Shown here piece after piece: positions 38,036 to 46,967 of a DNA stretch of 64,000 nucleotides (positions are counted from its first letter, which is position 1; each line of letters begins with the position of its first letter). The stretch is from Marinobacter nauticus. GTDB lineage: Bacteria > Pseudomonadota > Gammaproteobacteria > Pseudomonadales > Oleiphilaceae. The DNA lies in assembly GCF_003634635.1 (NCBI RefSeq), contig NZ_RBJB01000003.1, positions 558,001 to 622,000 of the forward strand, given 5' to 3'. A program made the position numbers and the translations under genes. The notes beneath the pieces were generated by a model, which did no database searches, was not told where the DNA came from, and worked only from the letters and a program-made list of their open reading frames with translations.

Positions 38036-38112
38036 ACTCAGATCACAGGCCTACCACCGCCGGCTCCGGAGCTTTAGAATTGCCGCGTTTCAATTCTCCC
38101 GGAGCCGACGAG

Positions 38113-38934
38113 ATGTCCATGGACATGAATCCCGCCAGCAGTTTTGCCCAGCTCAAGCGCATTGAATCGAGCAAGGTGTTTCAGACTGTTGTTATCGCCA
38201 TCATCATTCTGTCTGCCCTGACCATCGGCGCCAAAACCTATGATCTGCCACCTCTGGTGGAACAGAGCCTGTCGGTGATGGACAACGCCATTACCCTGTT
38301 CTTTCTGGTGGAGATCCTGTTCCGGTTCGCCGCCTGCCCACTCAAACGCCGCTTTCTCATGGATGGCTGGAACCTGTTCGACACCATCGTGGTTATCGGC
38401 AGCCTGATCCCTCTGGACAATTCCGAGGCGGTGCTTCTGGGCCGGTTACTGCGGGTATTCCGGGTGCTTCGACTGGTATCAGTGGTGCCCGAGCTGCGCT
38501 TTCTGATCAACTCGTTACTCAAAGCCATTCCGCGCATGGGCTACATTGCCCTGCTGATGTTTATTATCTTCTACATCTACGCTGCCATGGGCTCCATGTT
38601 CTTCGCCAGTGTGGATGAAGTGCTCTGGGGCGATGTCGCCATCGCCATGCTCACCCTGTTTCGGGTTGCCACCTTCGAGGACTGGACCGACGTGATGTAC
38701 GCCACCATGGAAGACTATCCCATGAGCTGGTTGTACTACCTGACCTTTATCTTCCTGACGGCCTTTGTGTTCCTGAACATGATGATCGGGGCGATATTGG
38801 AGGTAATGAGCGAGGAGCAGAACGCCAAACAGGCCCAGAAGGCCCACGACGAGCGGGATGAGATTGCCCGTCAGCTCCGGGCTGTACAGGAACAGCTGCA
38901 GGAACTGACGAAGCAGGTCAGCGAGAAACGCTGA
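38113..38934 (+). CDS. Bacterial voltage-gated ion channel (NaChBac-like)
   Basis: A 273-residue single-repeat six-helix channel. S4 carries regularly spaced Arg in GRLLRVFRVLRLVSV. The pore filter is T187-F-E-D-W-T-D193; the common BacNav filter is TLESW. S6 follows (FIFLTAFVFLNMMIGAILEV) and a C-terminal coiled coil (about 235-273) makes the tetramer. The acidic E-D-x-x-D filter could favour Ca2+ or mixed cations over Na+. The ATG at 38113 follows GGAGCCGACG. Role unknown, perhaps motility or osmotic signalling. Confidence 0.9.
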   Translation: MSMDMNPASSFAQLKRIESSKVFQTVVIAIIILSALTIGAKTYDLPPLVEQSLSVMDNAITLFFLVEILFRFAACPLKRRFLMDGWNLFDTIVVIGSLIPLDNSEAVLLGRLLRVFRVLRLVSVVPELRFLINSLLKAIPRMGYIALLMFIIFYIYAAMGSMFFASVDEVLWGDVAIAMLTLFRVATFEDWTDVMYATMEDYPMSWLYYLTFIFLTAFVFLNMMIGAILEVMSEEQNAKQAQKAHDERDEIARQLRAVQEQLQELTKQVSEKR

Positions 38935-38935
38935 T

Positions 38936-39307
38936 TCAGAATGGCTTGGCCATGGCCAGATGGAAAATAGCCGTCACCTGCACCAGGGCAAGTACCGCCG
39001 CCACAATGCGTGCGGGCTTGCCCACAGTGGTTTTCAGCGCAAACACCCCGGCAATGATGTAACCGAACAACAACACGATCTTGGTGATCAGCCAACCGGG
39101 CATGGCAGAGGCATAACCGGCCACAAACACCAGCGCAATGGCCGCGACCAGAAGGATGGTGTCATTGATGTGGGGAATGAACCGTAGTGGCGTCTGGCGC
39201 CAGCCTGGTCGCCCGACCGCATCAAGCAGTAGCCGCAGGGCAAACAGCGTGATGGTCAGGTAGGCGGTGGTCATGTGCAGGTGCTTCAGGATCATGTACG
39301 ACGTCAT
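38936..39307 (-). CDS. SirB2-family membrane protein
   Basis: A 123-residue protein with four membrane helices in the SirB2 pattern (ILKHLHMTTAYLTITLFALR; PHINDTILLVAAI). The function of the family is not known. It ends one base after the convergent ion-channel stop. It is divergent from the second nnrS with 123 bases between the starts. Invasion-related naming in enteric bacteria is not informative here. Confidence 0.88.
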   Translation of the reverse strand: MTSYMILKHLHMTTAYLTITLFALRLLLDAVGRPGWRQTPLRFIPHINDTILLVAAIALVFVAGYASAMPGWLITKIVLLFGYIIAGVFALKTTVGKPARIVAAVLALVQVTAIFHLAMAKPF

Positions 39308-39394
39308 GGAAGTTCCTTTGTTAACAAACGGGTTGCGGCCATTGTACGCAAACTACCCCCAAGCAGGTATGGTTAATACAGGCGCGAAGGTTTA

Positions 39395-39415
39395 ACATAT
39401 ACTCAGAATACATGT
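39395..39415 (+). promoter_or_regulatory. NsrR-like operator over the nnrS promoter
   Basis: ACATATACT (39395-39403)-CAG-AATACATGT (39407-39415) is an imperfect dyad with seven of nine paired positions. The right arm, read on the other strand, ATGTATT, resembles the NsrR half-site ATGYATTT. It overlaps a TATACT -10 box (39398-39403), a repressor position, 16 bases before the nnrS ATG. NsrR represses nnrS in several gammaproteobacteria. Confidence 0.55.
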
Positions 39416-39430
39416 ATATGGGAGACATCT

Positions 39431-40615
39431 ATGCAGGCCATACCGACTTCCCCTGAACGGGCGTCTGCCAGCCTCAGCCAACTCTTTTCCTATCCTTTCC
39501 GGATTTTTTTCCTGTCCATGACGGTACTGGCCATTGTTGCCATCCCGGTATGGGTCCTGGAAGTCACCGGCGTGGTTCAACTGCCACTGGCCCTGCCCGC
39601 CCTGTTCTGGCACCAGCATGAAATGCTGTTCGGATTTTTGTCGGCCGCCATCGCAGGCTTTCTGCTCACCGCCGTGTGCGTCTGGACCCAGACCAACCGA
39701 ACCCACGGTGCACTGCTTGCAGGTCTCTGGAGCGTCTGGCTGGCCGGTCGCCTGTTGCTGGCCTTTGGCGGCAACCTGCCGGACTGGCTGGTACAGGGCG
39801 TAAATCTGGCGTTCCTGCCCCTGGTGATGATCGATGCCGGCTGGCGAGTGTGGAAGGCCCGCCAGAAGCGGCAGCTGATGATTCTGCTGGTCCTCGGACT
39901 GCTCTGGCTGATGCAGATTGGCTTTGTTACCCGCCTGGATATGGCGTTCAGCTACGGAGCACTGATCATGGCCATGGCGCTGATCAGCATCATCGGAGGC
40001 CGGATTACCCCTGCGTTCTCAGCCGGATGGCTTCGCCAACGAGGCGGCAATGCCGAGGCAGTCAAGATGATTCCGGCACTGGATATGGCGGCACTGTTCT
40101 CCATGATCCTGCTGATGGCATCCCTGGTGACGGGCTGGCAAACCGTCACCGCCGTCATTGCTGTGGTTGCTGCATCGTTGATGCTGGTGCGCCTGTATAA
40201 CTGGAAAGGCTGGCTGGTGCGCAAAGATCCCTTGCTCTGGATTCTGCACCTGTCCATTCTCTGGGTGCCGGTTGCACTGATCCTGCTGGCAGGCTCTTTG
40301 GTGGCCGGATGGCCAACCAATGCCTGGAGCCATGCCGCCGGTACCGGCGCCATCGGCTGCCTGATTCTGGGCGTGATTGCTCGCGTGTCACTGGGCCACA
40401 CCGGCCGCCCTCTGGTGCTGCCAAAGGGCATGGTTCTCGCGTTTGTAGCCATACAACTGGCTGCGGTTGTTCGAGTGTTGACTGCCTTGAACCTGATTCC
40501 CTGGCACCCCGGTATTGGCACCAGCACGCTGCTGTGGATACTGGCCTATGGCCTGTTTCTCGTACGTTACACTGGCATTCTGGCCAGCCCGCGGCCCGAC
40601 GGGCGCGAAGGCTGA
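39431..40615 (+). CDS. nnrS: NnrS-family membrane protein (second copy)
   Basis: A 394-residue 12-helix protein. It has FWHQHEMLFGFLSAAIAGF, where the His and Glu residues are conserved in NnrS, and SHAAGTGAIGCLILGVIARVSLGHTGR, the family's later motif. It is the more canonical of the two NnrS proteins in the window and should respond to NO stress. A 14-pair hairpin terminator follows. Start has GGGAGAC upstream. Confidence 0.93.
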   Translation: MQAIPTSPERASASLSQLFSYPFRIFFLSMTVLAIVAIPVWVLEVTGVVQLPLALPALFWHQHEMLFGFLSAAIAGFLLTAVCVWTQTNRTHGALLAGLWSVWLAGRLLLAFGGNLPDWLVQGVNLAFLPLVMIDAGWRVWKARQKRQLMILLVLGLLWLMQIGFVTRLDMAFSYGALIMAMALISIIGGRITPAFSAGWLRQRGGNAEAVKMIPALDMAALFSMILLMASLVTGWQTVTAVIAVVAASLMLVRLYNWKGWLVRKDPLLWILHLSILWVPVALILLAGSLVAGWPTNAWSHAAGTGAIGCLILGVIARVSLGHTGRPLVLPKGMVLAFVAIQLAAVVRVLTALNLIPWHPGIGTSTLLWILAYGLFLVRYTGILASPRPDGREG

Positions 40616-40631
40616 TCCGGTTCCAGATACA

Positions 40632-40666
40632 AAAGGCCGGCTCGGGGCGTAACCGAGCCGGCCTTT
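40632..40666. terminator. Strong bidirectional hairpin terminator
   Basis: A perfect 14-base-pair stem (40632-40645 with 40653-40666), loop GGCGTAA, sits between the convergent nnrS and SRPBCC genes. A-rich and T-rich ends suit both directions. Confidence 0.88.
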
Positions 40667-40686
40667 CTGTTTTCGGCGGCAGGACT

Positions 40687-41202
40687 TCAGGCCGCCATTT
40701 TCTCTTTCAGCAGCTTTTCAAAATGGGATCGGGCCGCACGGAACCGGGCTGCCGGAAAGTGAATGCTGATGCCCTCCAGTGCCGCCATCAGCATTTCCAG
40801 ATGGGCATCCCAACCGGCGCAGGCAATAGGCACCACCTCATCGTCCGGCAACGACAGCGTCAGGCAAAGCCGGGTACAGACTCCTTCCCGCAGTAATTCC
40901 CAGGTCAGCGGCCGCTCAGGGGCATCGCCGGAACTCCAGGAGTAGGACAACAGCCGGTGAGGCCGGCAGGCGGTAATGGTACAGTCGATGGGCATGCCAC
41001 TGTTGCCAAAATCCAGCTGAACCCGGCCACCTTCACGAGCCTCCAGAGACCCGGCAGCCAACCAGTTGGCCAAATGCACCGAATCGGTCAGCATATTCCA
41101 GACAGCCTCTGGAGGATGATCCAGCAACCGTTCCAGGTGTACCAATACCCGGCCCGTCTCGAACCGGATTTGTCCATCGATGAATTCCTCATCTGCAGAC
41201 AT
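40687..41202 (-). CDS. SRPBCC/AHSA1-like lipid- or ligand-binding protein
   Basis: A 171-residue protein with the START-like fold: VLVHLERLLDHPPEAVWNMLTD at residues 20-45, GGRVQLDF, RLLSYSW and a C-terminal HLEMLMAALEG helix. Members bind hydrophobic ligands or act as toxin-like or chaperone-like proteins; the ligand here is unknown. Start at 41202 has GGGAGGG upstream; the in-frame ATG at 41214 is less well placed. It is divergent from fabA by 201 bases. Confidence 0.82.
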   Translation of the reverse strand: MSADEEFIDGQIRFETGRVLVHLERLLDHPPEAVWNMLTDSVHLANWLAAGSLEAREGGRVQLDFGNSGMPIDCTITACRPHRLLSYSWSSGDAPERPLTWELLREGVCTRLCLTLSLPDDEVVPIACAGWDAHLEMLMAALEGISIHFPAARFRAARSHFEKLLKEKMAA

Positions 41203-41403
41203 AGGCCCTCCCAAATATGGCGAACTTCACAGATTCGACGAAAGTATCAAACCGGACAAAAATTAGCCTTGATGACCATCAACCGGCTCTGGCTGCGGGT
41301 CCGGGGAACTTCTGGGCGGCAATCATCCACTAAAGGTCAATAGCCGTTCCCAGAACAGGCGCTAAAGTAGAAGAAATCATTTTGCAACAGAGACACAGGC
41401 AAC

Positions 41404-41913
41404 ATGTATCCTGATCACTTTGACAAAGAAGACCTGATCCGCTGCGGCCACGGCCAGCTGTTCCCGGGCGCCATGCGCCTGCCCATCGACGAAATGCTGA
41501 TGGTCGACCGTATTACCCACATCGGAGCCGATGACGGCGAATATGGCAAAGGCAGCCTGGTGGCCGAACTGGATATCAACCCGGATCTCTGGTTTTTCAA
41601 AGTGCATTTTGAGGGCGACCCGGTAATGCCCGGCTGCCTCGGCCTGGATGCCATGTGGCAGCTGGTTGGCTTCTTCCTGGCCTGGAGTGGCGGTGAAGGC
41701 AAGGGGCGTGCCCTGGGGGCCGGAGAGGTGAAGTTTTTCGGACAGGTTTTGCCGGAAAACAAAAAGGTCACCTACTATCTGGATATCAAGCGGTTGATTC
41801 GCCGCAAACTGACCATGGCCATCGCAGATGCCCGTATGGAAGTGGACGGGCGGGAAATCTACACCGCCAAAGACCTTCGGGTCGGCCTGTTCACATCGAC
41901 TGATGACTTTTAG
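41404..41913 (+). CDS. fabA: FabA, 3-hydroxydecanoyl-ACP dehydratase/isomerase
   Basis: A 169-residue hot-dog-fold enzyme. Catalytic His68 ([12 protein letters not shown]) and Asp82 (LGLDAMWQL) are present. It dehydrates 3-hydroxydecanoyl-ACP and isomerises to cis-3-decenoyl-ACP, starting unsaturated fatty acid synthesis. It is 11 bases before fabB, a standard pair. Length matches E. coli FabA. Confidence 0.97.
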   Translation: MYPDHFDKEDLIRCGHGQLFPGAMRLPIDEMLMVDRITHIGADDGEYGKGSLVAELDINPDLWFFKVHFEGDPVMPGCLGLDAMWQLVGFFLAWSGGEGKGRALGAGEVKFFGQVLPENKKVTYYLDIKRLIRRKLTMAIADARMEVDGREIYTAKDLRVGLFTSTDDF

Positions 41914-41924
41914 GAGTTAGCACA

Positions 41925-43136
41925 ATGCGTCGCGTTGTAGTTACCGGCATGGGGATCGTCTCCAGCCTTGGAACCAACCAGAAAGAAGTGGCCCAGTCAC
42001 TTCGCGAATCCCGCTCTGGCATTGCCTTCAGCGAAGAAGCCCGGGACAACGGCCTGCGCAGCCACGTCGCCGGCAAGATCGACCTGAATTTGTCAGAACT
42101 GATCGACCGCAAGATCTGGCGCTTTATGAGCCCGGCCGCCGGCTACTGCTACCTGGCCGCCAAAGAGGCCATTGAGCAGGCTGGCCTGACCGACGAACAG
42201 CTGCGTGCAAACACCACCGGCGCCGTATTTGGTACTGGTGGCGCTTCCACCGTCGAACTGCTGGATGCCATCGACACTCACCGCGACAAAGGCCTTCGCC
42301 GGGTGGGCCCGTACCGGGTACCCCGCACCATGGGTAGCGCCATCAACGCATCCATCACCACCGCCTTTGGCATTACCGGCATCAACTACGGCATCACTTC
42401 TGCCTGCGCCACCAGCGCCCACTGCATCGGCCACGCTGCCGATCAGATCGCCCTCGGCCGCCAGGACGTCATGCTGGCCGGCGGCGGGGAAGACATCCAC
42501 TGGACCCTGAGCCTGATGTTCGACGCTATGGGCGCATTGTCCACCAAGTACAACGACACGCCGGAACAGGCCTCGCGCACCTATGACGCCGACCGTGACG
42601 GTTTCGTGATTTCCGGTGGCGGCGGTACGCTGATACTGGAATCCCTGGAACACGCGGAAGCCCGCGGTGCCACCATCCTCGCGGAACTGGTCGGATTTGG
42701 CGCTACCTCCGACGGCGCTGACATGGTTGCACCCAGCGGTGAAGGCGCCATTCGATGCATGAAGCAGGCTATGGCCAACATCGACGGCGAGATCAACTAC
42801 ATCAACACCCACGGCACCAGCACGCCGGCAGGTGATGTAACCGAACTGAAAGCGCTCAAGGAAACCTTTGGCGACAAGATCCCGCCACTGAGCTCCACCA
42901 AACCTCTGTGTGGCCACGCACTGGGTGCCGCAGGCGTACATGAGGCCATTTACAGCCTGATCATGCAGCGGGAGAGCTTTATTGCCCCGTCCGCCAACAT
43001 CCAGACCCTGGACGAAGGCGCCGAAGGCTACCCGATCGTGCGTGAACGCATGGACAACCAGAATCTGAACCTGGTAATGAGCAACAGCTTCGGCTTTGGC
43101 GGCACCAACGCCACCCTGATCTTCAAGAAAGTCTGA
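41925..43136 (+). CDS. fabB: FabB, beta-ketoacyl-ACP synthase I
   Basis: A 403-residue thiolase-fold enzyme. Cys161 (SACATSAHC), the [11 protein letters not shown]is and GHALGAAG His make the Cys-His-His triad. It elongates the unsaturated intermediate from FabA. Start ATG follows GGAGTTAG. The stop meets the AraC-like stop, one base apart on the other strand. Confidence 0.97.
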   Translation: MRRVVVTGMGIVSSLGTNQKEVAQSLRESRSGIAFSEEARDNGLRSHVAGKIDLNLSELIDRKIWRFMSPAAGYCYLAAKEAIEQAGLTDEQLRANTTGAVFGTGGASTVELLDAIDTHRDKGLRRVGPYRVPRTMGSAINASITTAFGITGINYGITSACATSAHCIGHAADQIALGRQDVMLAGGGEDIHWTLSLMFDAMGALSTKYNDTPEQASRTYDADRDGFVISGGGGTLILESLEHAEARGATILAELVGFGATSDGADMVAPSGEGAIRCMKQAMANIDGEINYINTHGTSTPAGDVTELKALKETFGDKIPPLSSTKPLCGHALGAAGVHEAIYSLIMQRESFIAPSANIQTLDEGAEGYPIVRERMDNQNLNLVMSNSFGFGGTNATLIFKKV

Positions 43137-43493
43137 TCAGGACAAGCGAAGCGAGCGGTATTCAGCCGGCGGCGTTCCCATCCAGCGCTTGAACGCCCGG
43201 CTGAAGGCGCTCAATTCCGAAAATCCGAGCTGCTCGGCAATTTCCACCAGCGGCTTGGATTTATCTTTCATATAGGTGATCGCCTGCTCCCGGCGAACCT
43301 GCTCCAGCAGAGCCGCAAACGTCAGCCCCTCCTGGCGCAATTTCTTGTGCAACGTATACCGGCTCATATTCAACTGCCCGGCCACCGTCTCAACACCTAC
43401 TTTCCCTCGCTCCAACTGAATCCGGATCAGCTTGCTGACCCTCATACTCAGCGAACGCTTTGAATTTTCAGGCCTTAATGGCTCTAATGCCAT
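43137..43493 (-). CDS. Short AraC-type protein, DNA-binding domain only
   Basis: A 118-residue protein containing both AraC helix-turn-helix units (about residues 33-52 and 80-102, with the FSELSAFSRAFKRWMGTPPAEYR signature there). The 200-residue ligand domain of OruR/AraC proteins is absent. It is either a compact regulator or the surviving C-terminal part of one. Start at 43493 could be a codon or two later. It is convergent with fabB. Confidence 0.82.
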   Translation of the reverse strand: MALEPLRPENSKRSLSMRVSKLIRIQLERGKVGVETVAGQLNMSRYTLHKKLRQEGLTFAALLEQVRREQAITYMKDKSKPLVEIAEQLGFSELSAFSRAFKRWMGTPPAEYRSLRLS

Positions 43494-43578
43494 GCTGGTT
43501 CCTCCTGCCTATCGTCCTGGCCCAAACTGCCAACTCCATCAGCGTACACATGTTAGCCGAAATCAATCAATACGACCT

Positions 43579-43592
43579 TTGAGCAAGATCAA
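43579..43592 (+). promoter_or_regulatory. FNR-like box upstream of the U32 gene
   Basis: TTGAG-CAAG-ATCAA has one mismatch to FNR/DNR consensus, 90 bases before the ATG at 43682. U32-family genes near anaerobic genes are often FNR-linked, but one match is weak on its own. Confidence 0.5.
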
Positions 43593-43681
43593 TGGCGCAG
43601 TGGATTATTTGCGGCACAATGCCCGCTTTTAGAATGCCCTACCTGCATCCATCCGCTTTTCAGTTAATACCCGGAGATACC

Positions 43682-45004
43682 ATGACCACCCCGGAACTGC
43701 TTGCTCCCGCCGGCACCCCCGAACATCTAGAAACCGCCTTCGCCTATGGCGCAGATGCCGTCTATGCCGGCCAGCCGAGATACTCGCTGAGAGTAAGGAA
43801 CAACAGTTTCAAAGACGTTGCAGCCCTGGGCGCAGGCATTGAACGAGCGCACGAACTGGGCAAACAGTTCTACCTGGTCTCCAACATTGCACCCCATAAC
43901 AACAAGGTGCGCAGCTACCTGAGAGACCTGGAGCCGGTCATTGAACAGAAACCCGACGCCCTGATCATGTCTGACCCCGGCCTCATCATGCTGGTACGGG
44001 AGAAATGGCCGGATCAGCCGATCCACCTGTCGGTGCAGGCCAACGCCGTTAACTGGGCCACCGTGGAATTCTGGCGCCGCCAGGGCATCAGCCGCGTGAT
44101 CCTGTCCCGGGAACTGGGCTTGGAAGAAATCCGCGAAATCCGCGAAAAAGTCCCCGCGATGGAACTGGAAGTGTTTGTACACGGCGCCCTGTGCATGGCC
44201 TACTCCGGCCGCTGCCTGCTGTCTGGCTACATGAATCATCGCGACGCCAACCAGGGCGCCTGCACCAACGCCTGCCGCTGGAACTACAAAGAAGTCCAGC
44301 ACAGCCACGACCAGACTGGCGATCTGATCGCCACCTCTACAGATGCGGTGGAAACCTGCGAGCCCAAAGAAATCCTGCTGGAAGAGCCCAATCGCCCCGG
44401 CGGCTTCATCCCGGCCTACGAAGACGAACACGGCACCTACATCATGAACTCCAAAGACCTGCGCGCCGTCCAGCACGTGGCGGAACTGGTCAAGATGGGC
44501 GTTCACTCCCTGAAAATCGAAGGTCGCACCAAAAGCACCTACTATGTAGCCCGCACCACCCAGGTATACCGGAAAGCCATCGACGACGCTCTCGCCGGCA
44601 AACCCTTCGACATGCACATGATGGACGAACTCGAAGCCCTATCGAACCGCGGCTACACCGAAGGCTTCCTGCGCCGGCACGTGCCCCAGGAATACCAGAC
44701 CTACGAACAGGGCTCCTCGTATCTCGGCACCCAGCAGGTGGTAGGCACCATTGCCGACGCGGATGAGCGGTGGCTCACCATCGACGTAAAAAATAAATTC
44801 GCCCCCGGTGACCAGCTGGAGCTCATCACCCCGGCCGGCAACCTGCGATTCTCTGCCAACACCATGGAAAACCGCCACGGCGAGGCCATGGAGTGCGCAC
44901 CAGGCAGCGGCCACATCGTCAAAATCCCTAAACCCGCGAACGTGCCGGAAAAACTGGACTTCACCTATCTGACCAAGATTTTTCCCGAAAACGCCGGCCG
45001 TTAA
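43682..45004 (+). CDS. trhP: U32-family TrhP/YegQ-like tRNA 5-hydroxyuridine synthesis protein
   Basis: A 440-residue peptidase-U32 superfamily member. The signature region is EVFVHGALCMAYSGRCLLS, with following conserved Cys residues (GACTNACRW). YegQ/TrhP takes part in prephenate-dependent hydroxylation of U34 in tRNA. The ATG at 43682 was taken because the family starts with TTPELLAPAG; the in-frame start at 43592 is inside the promoter. UbiU/UbiV and RlhA are sister families, but the length and C-terminal domain fit YegQ better. Confidence 0.88.
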   Translation: MTTPELLAPAGTPEHLETAFAYGADAVYAGQPRYSLRVRNNSFKDVAALGAGIERAHELGKQFYLVSNIAPHNNKVRSYLRDLEPVIEQKPDALIMSDPGLIMLVREKWPDQPIHLSVQANAVNWATVEFWRRQGISRVILSRELGLEEIREIREKVPAMELEVFVHGALCMAYSGRCLLSGYMNHRDANQGACTNACRWNYKEVQHSHDQTGDLIATSTDAVETCEPKEILLEEPNRPGGFIPAYEDEHGTYIMNSKDLRAVQHVAELVKMGVHSLKIEGRTKSTYYVARTTQVYRKAIDDALAGKPFDMHMMDELEALSNRGYTEGFLRRHVPQEYQTYEQGSSYLGTQQVVGTIADADERWLTIDVKNKFAPGDQLELITPAGNLRFSANTMENRHGEAMECAPGSGHIVKIPKPANVPEKLDFTYLTKIFPENAGR

Positions 45005-45010
45005 ACTCGA

Positions 45011-45034
45011 GGGGGCGATCTGTACGCCCCCCTT
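45011..45034 (+). terminator. Hairpin after the U32 gene
   Basis: Stem GGGGGCG (45011-45017)/CGCCCCC (45025-45031) with a seven-base loop, followed only by CTT. It is a weak-tailed terminator. Confidence 0.65.
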
Positions 45035-45081
45035 AGTGCCCCAAAGGCCGATTAAGGTATAATCCCTACACAACCGATTTA

Positions 45082-45114
45082 ATACCTGACTATTTTACTC
45101 TGGTATTGTATAAT
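45082..45114 (+). promoter_or_regulatory. suf promoter with IscR type-1-like operator
   Basis: Arms ATACCTGACTA (45082-45092) and TACTCTGGTAT (45096-45106) around TTT match the 25-base IscR type-1 form; the left arm is perfect and the right has two mismatches. It overlaps the -35 box CTGACT (45086-45091) and abuts TATAAT (45109-45114) at 17-base spacing. Apo/holo IscR, or a relative, should control the suf operon. No iscR-like gene is in the window. Confidence 0.82.
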
Positions 45115-45304
45115 CGCTCGCCAGAAGCAACGGGAAACCGGCCAGGAGCCCTTCCCGTCATCCAAAAACCGATTGCAGGGCGTACTCACGGAGAGAGCGA
45201 CCACTGCGACACCAGCAAACCGAATACACCCATCCGCCAGCCCAAGGGCTGCCGATGACACAAAGGGCGCAAGCCCTGGATGAGAGAATTACGGAGCGAC
45301 GATC
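45115..45304 (+). other. Long suf leader, 190 bases
   Basis: This is the region between the suf -10 box and sufB. It has two short hairpins, AGCCC-AA-GGGCT-like and GGGC-GCAA-GCCC-like, and no convincing reading frame. It would be a good place for a small RNA or post-transcriptional control of iron-sulfur genes, but I see no known motif. Confidence 0.5.
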
Positions 45305-46753
45305 ATGGCGACCACCGACAACGAGGTGAAAGAGCTGATCAAACGGGAATACGAACACGGTTTTGTGACAGAAATCGAAGCCGACACGTTCGAACCCGGC
45401 CTGAACGAAGACGTCATTGCCCGCCTTTCCGCGATCAAGAAGGAGCCGGAATGGATGCTGGAGTGGCGCCTCAAAGCCTATCGTCGCTGGCTGGAAATGG
45501 AAGAGCCAGACTGGGCTCATGTCGGCTACCCGAAAGTCGACTACAACTCGATTTCCTACTATTCCGCGCCCAAGCGCAAAGAGGATATGCCACAAAGCCT
45601 GGATGAAGTGGATCCGGAGCTGCTGAAAACCTACGAAAAACTGGGCATCCCCCTGCACGAGCGCGAAAAACTGGCCGGCGTTGCCGTGGATGCAGTCTTT
45701 GATTCCGTCTCCGTGGCGACCACCTTCAAAGAGCCTCTGGCCAAAGCCGGCGTGATCTTCTGTTCGATTTCCGAAGCCGTTCGTGATTACCCCGAACTGG
45801 TCCAGAAATACCTGGGCACCGTGGTTCCCCACGGCGACAACTTCTTTGCGGGCCTGAATTCGGCGGTGTTTTCTGACGGCACCTTTGTGTACGTACCCAA
45901 GGGTGTGCGCTGCCCTATGGAGCTGTCCACCTACTTCCGCATCAACGCCGCCAACACCGGCCAGTTCGAACGCACCCTGATTATCGCCGACGAAGGCAGT
46001 TACGTAAGCTACCTGGAAGGCTGTACCGCACCCATGCGCGACGAGAACCAGCTGCACGCGGCCGTGGTTGAACTGGTGGCTCTGGACGACGCCCAGATCA
46101 AATACTCCACCGTACAGAACTGGTACCCGGGTGATGAAAACGGCAAGGGTGGTATCTATAACTTCGTGACCAAGCGCGGCGCCTGCATCGGCAAGAACTC
46201 CAAGATTTCCTGGACCCAGGTGGAAACCGGCTCCGCCGTCACCTGGAAGTACCCGAGTTGTGTACTGCGCGGTGAGAACAGCGTTGGCGAGTTCTACTCT
46301 GTCGCGCTGACGCATAATTACCAGCAGGCCGATACCGGCACCAAGATGATCCACCTGGGCAAGAATACCCGCAGCACCATCATCTCCAAGGGTATTTCCG
46401 CCGGCAAGAGTTCCAACGCCTACCGCGGCCTGGTGAAATTCGGCCCGGGCGCAGAGGGCGCGCGTAACTTTACCCAGTGTGATTCGCTGCTGATCGGCGA
46501 CCGCTGCGGCGCGCACACTTTCCCGTACATCGAGAGCAAGAACAAGTCGGCCATCGTGGAACACGAGGCGACCACTTCCAAGGTCAGCGACGAGCAGATG
46601 TTCCTGTGCCGTCAACGCGGCATCGACCCTGAGCAGGCGGTGTCCATGATTGTCAACGGCTTCTGTAAAGAGGTGTTCAAGGAGCTGCCGATGGAGTTTG
46701 CGGTTGAGGCTGGCAAGCTTCTGGAAGTGAGCCTTGAAGGGTCCGTTGGTTAA
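45305..46753 (+). CDS. sufB: SufB, Fe-S scaffold subunit
   Basis: A 482-residue protein of the SufBCD scaffold. It has a right-handed beta-helix core with the conserved GCTAPM and [14 protein letters not shown]-terminal regions, and several Cys near the cluster-binding face. It builds new Fe-S clusters with SufC and SufD. ATG preceded by GGAGCGACG. A 214-base gap with a large palindrome separates it from sufC. Confidence 0.96.
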   Translation: MATTDNEVKELIKREYEHGFVTEIEADTFEPGLNEDVIARLSAIKKEPEWMLEWRLKAYRRWLEMEEPDWAHVGYPKVDYNSISYYSAPKRKEDMPQSLDEVDPELLKTYEKLGIPLHEREKLAGVAVDAVFDSVSVATTFKEPLAKAGVIFCSISEAVRDYPELVQKYLGTVVPHGDNFFAGLNSAVFSDGTFVYVPKGVRCPMELSTYFRINAANTGQFERTLIIADEGSYVSYLEGCTAPMRDENQLHAAVVELVALDDAQIKYSTVQNWYPGDENGKGGIYNFVTKRGACIGKNSKISWTQVETGSAVTWKYPSCVLRGENSVGEFYSVALTHNYQQADTGTKMIHLGKNTRSTIISKGISAGKSSNAYRGLVKFGPGAEGARNFTQCDSLLIGDRCGAHTFPYIESKNKSAIVEHEATTSKVSDEQMFLCRQRGIDPEQAVSMIVNGFCKEVFKELPMEFAVEAGKLLEVSLEGSVG

Positions 46754-46792
46754 ACGCTATGCCCCGCTGGCTTCGCTTCGGAGGAGGCCAGC

Positions 46793-46888
46793 GAGCGGTG
46801 GAGCTTTCCGGGATACGCTGTGAATACATCCCTGTACGCTCGACAAAATCATCCCTGATTTTGACGATCCCGGAAAGCTCCACCGCTC
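46793..46888. repeat. Palindromic intergenic element B inside the suf operon (22-bp perfect arms)
   Basis: Perfect 22-base inverted arms (46793-46814 and 46867-46888) enclose a 52-base core. The core has ACATCCCTGT (46826-46835) and a hairpin AAAATCA/TGATTTT (46845-46851 with 46856-46862). It sits between sufB and sufC, an uncommon place for such an element in an operon. The core architecture matches element A at 15719-15824. A stem this strong may process or attenuate the suf mRNA. Confidence 0.85.
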
Positions 46889-46967
46889 ACTGTCCCGAAC
46901 GTTTTCAGGGGCATCAAAGGGTACGAATTTATAGATCGAAATTCAGGATATAGAGAGACATCTACAA

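Noticed and set aside
41203..41403. FabR-type operator before fabA
   Set aside because: I searched for a GCGTACA..TGT(A/T)CGC dyad and found only scattered half-matches.
46759..46953. 64-codon frame across the sufB-sufC gap
   Set aside because: It lies in and around palindromic element B, has no ribosome site and no protein-like composition.
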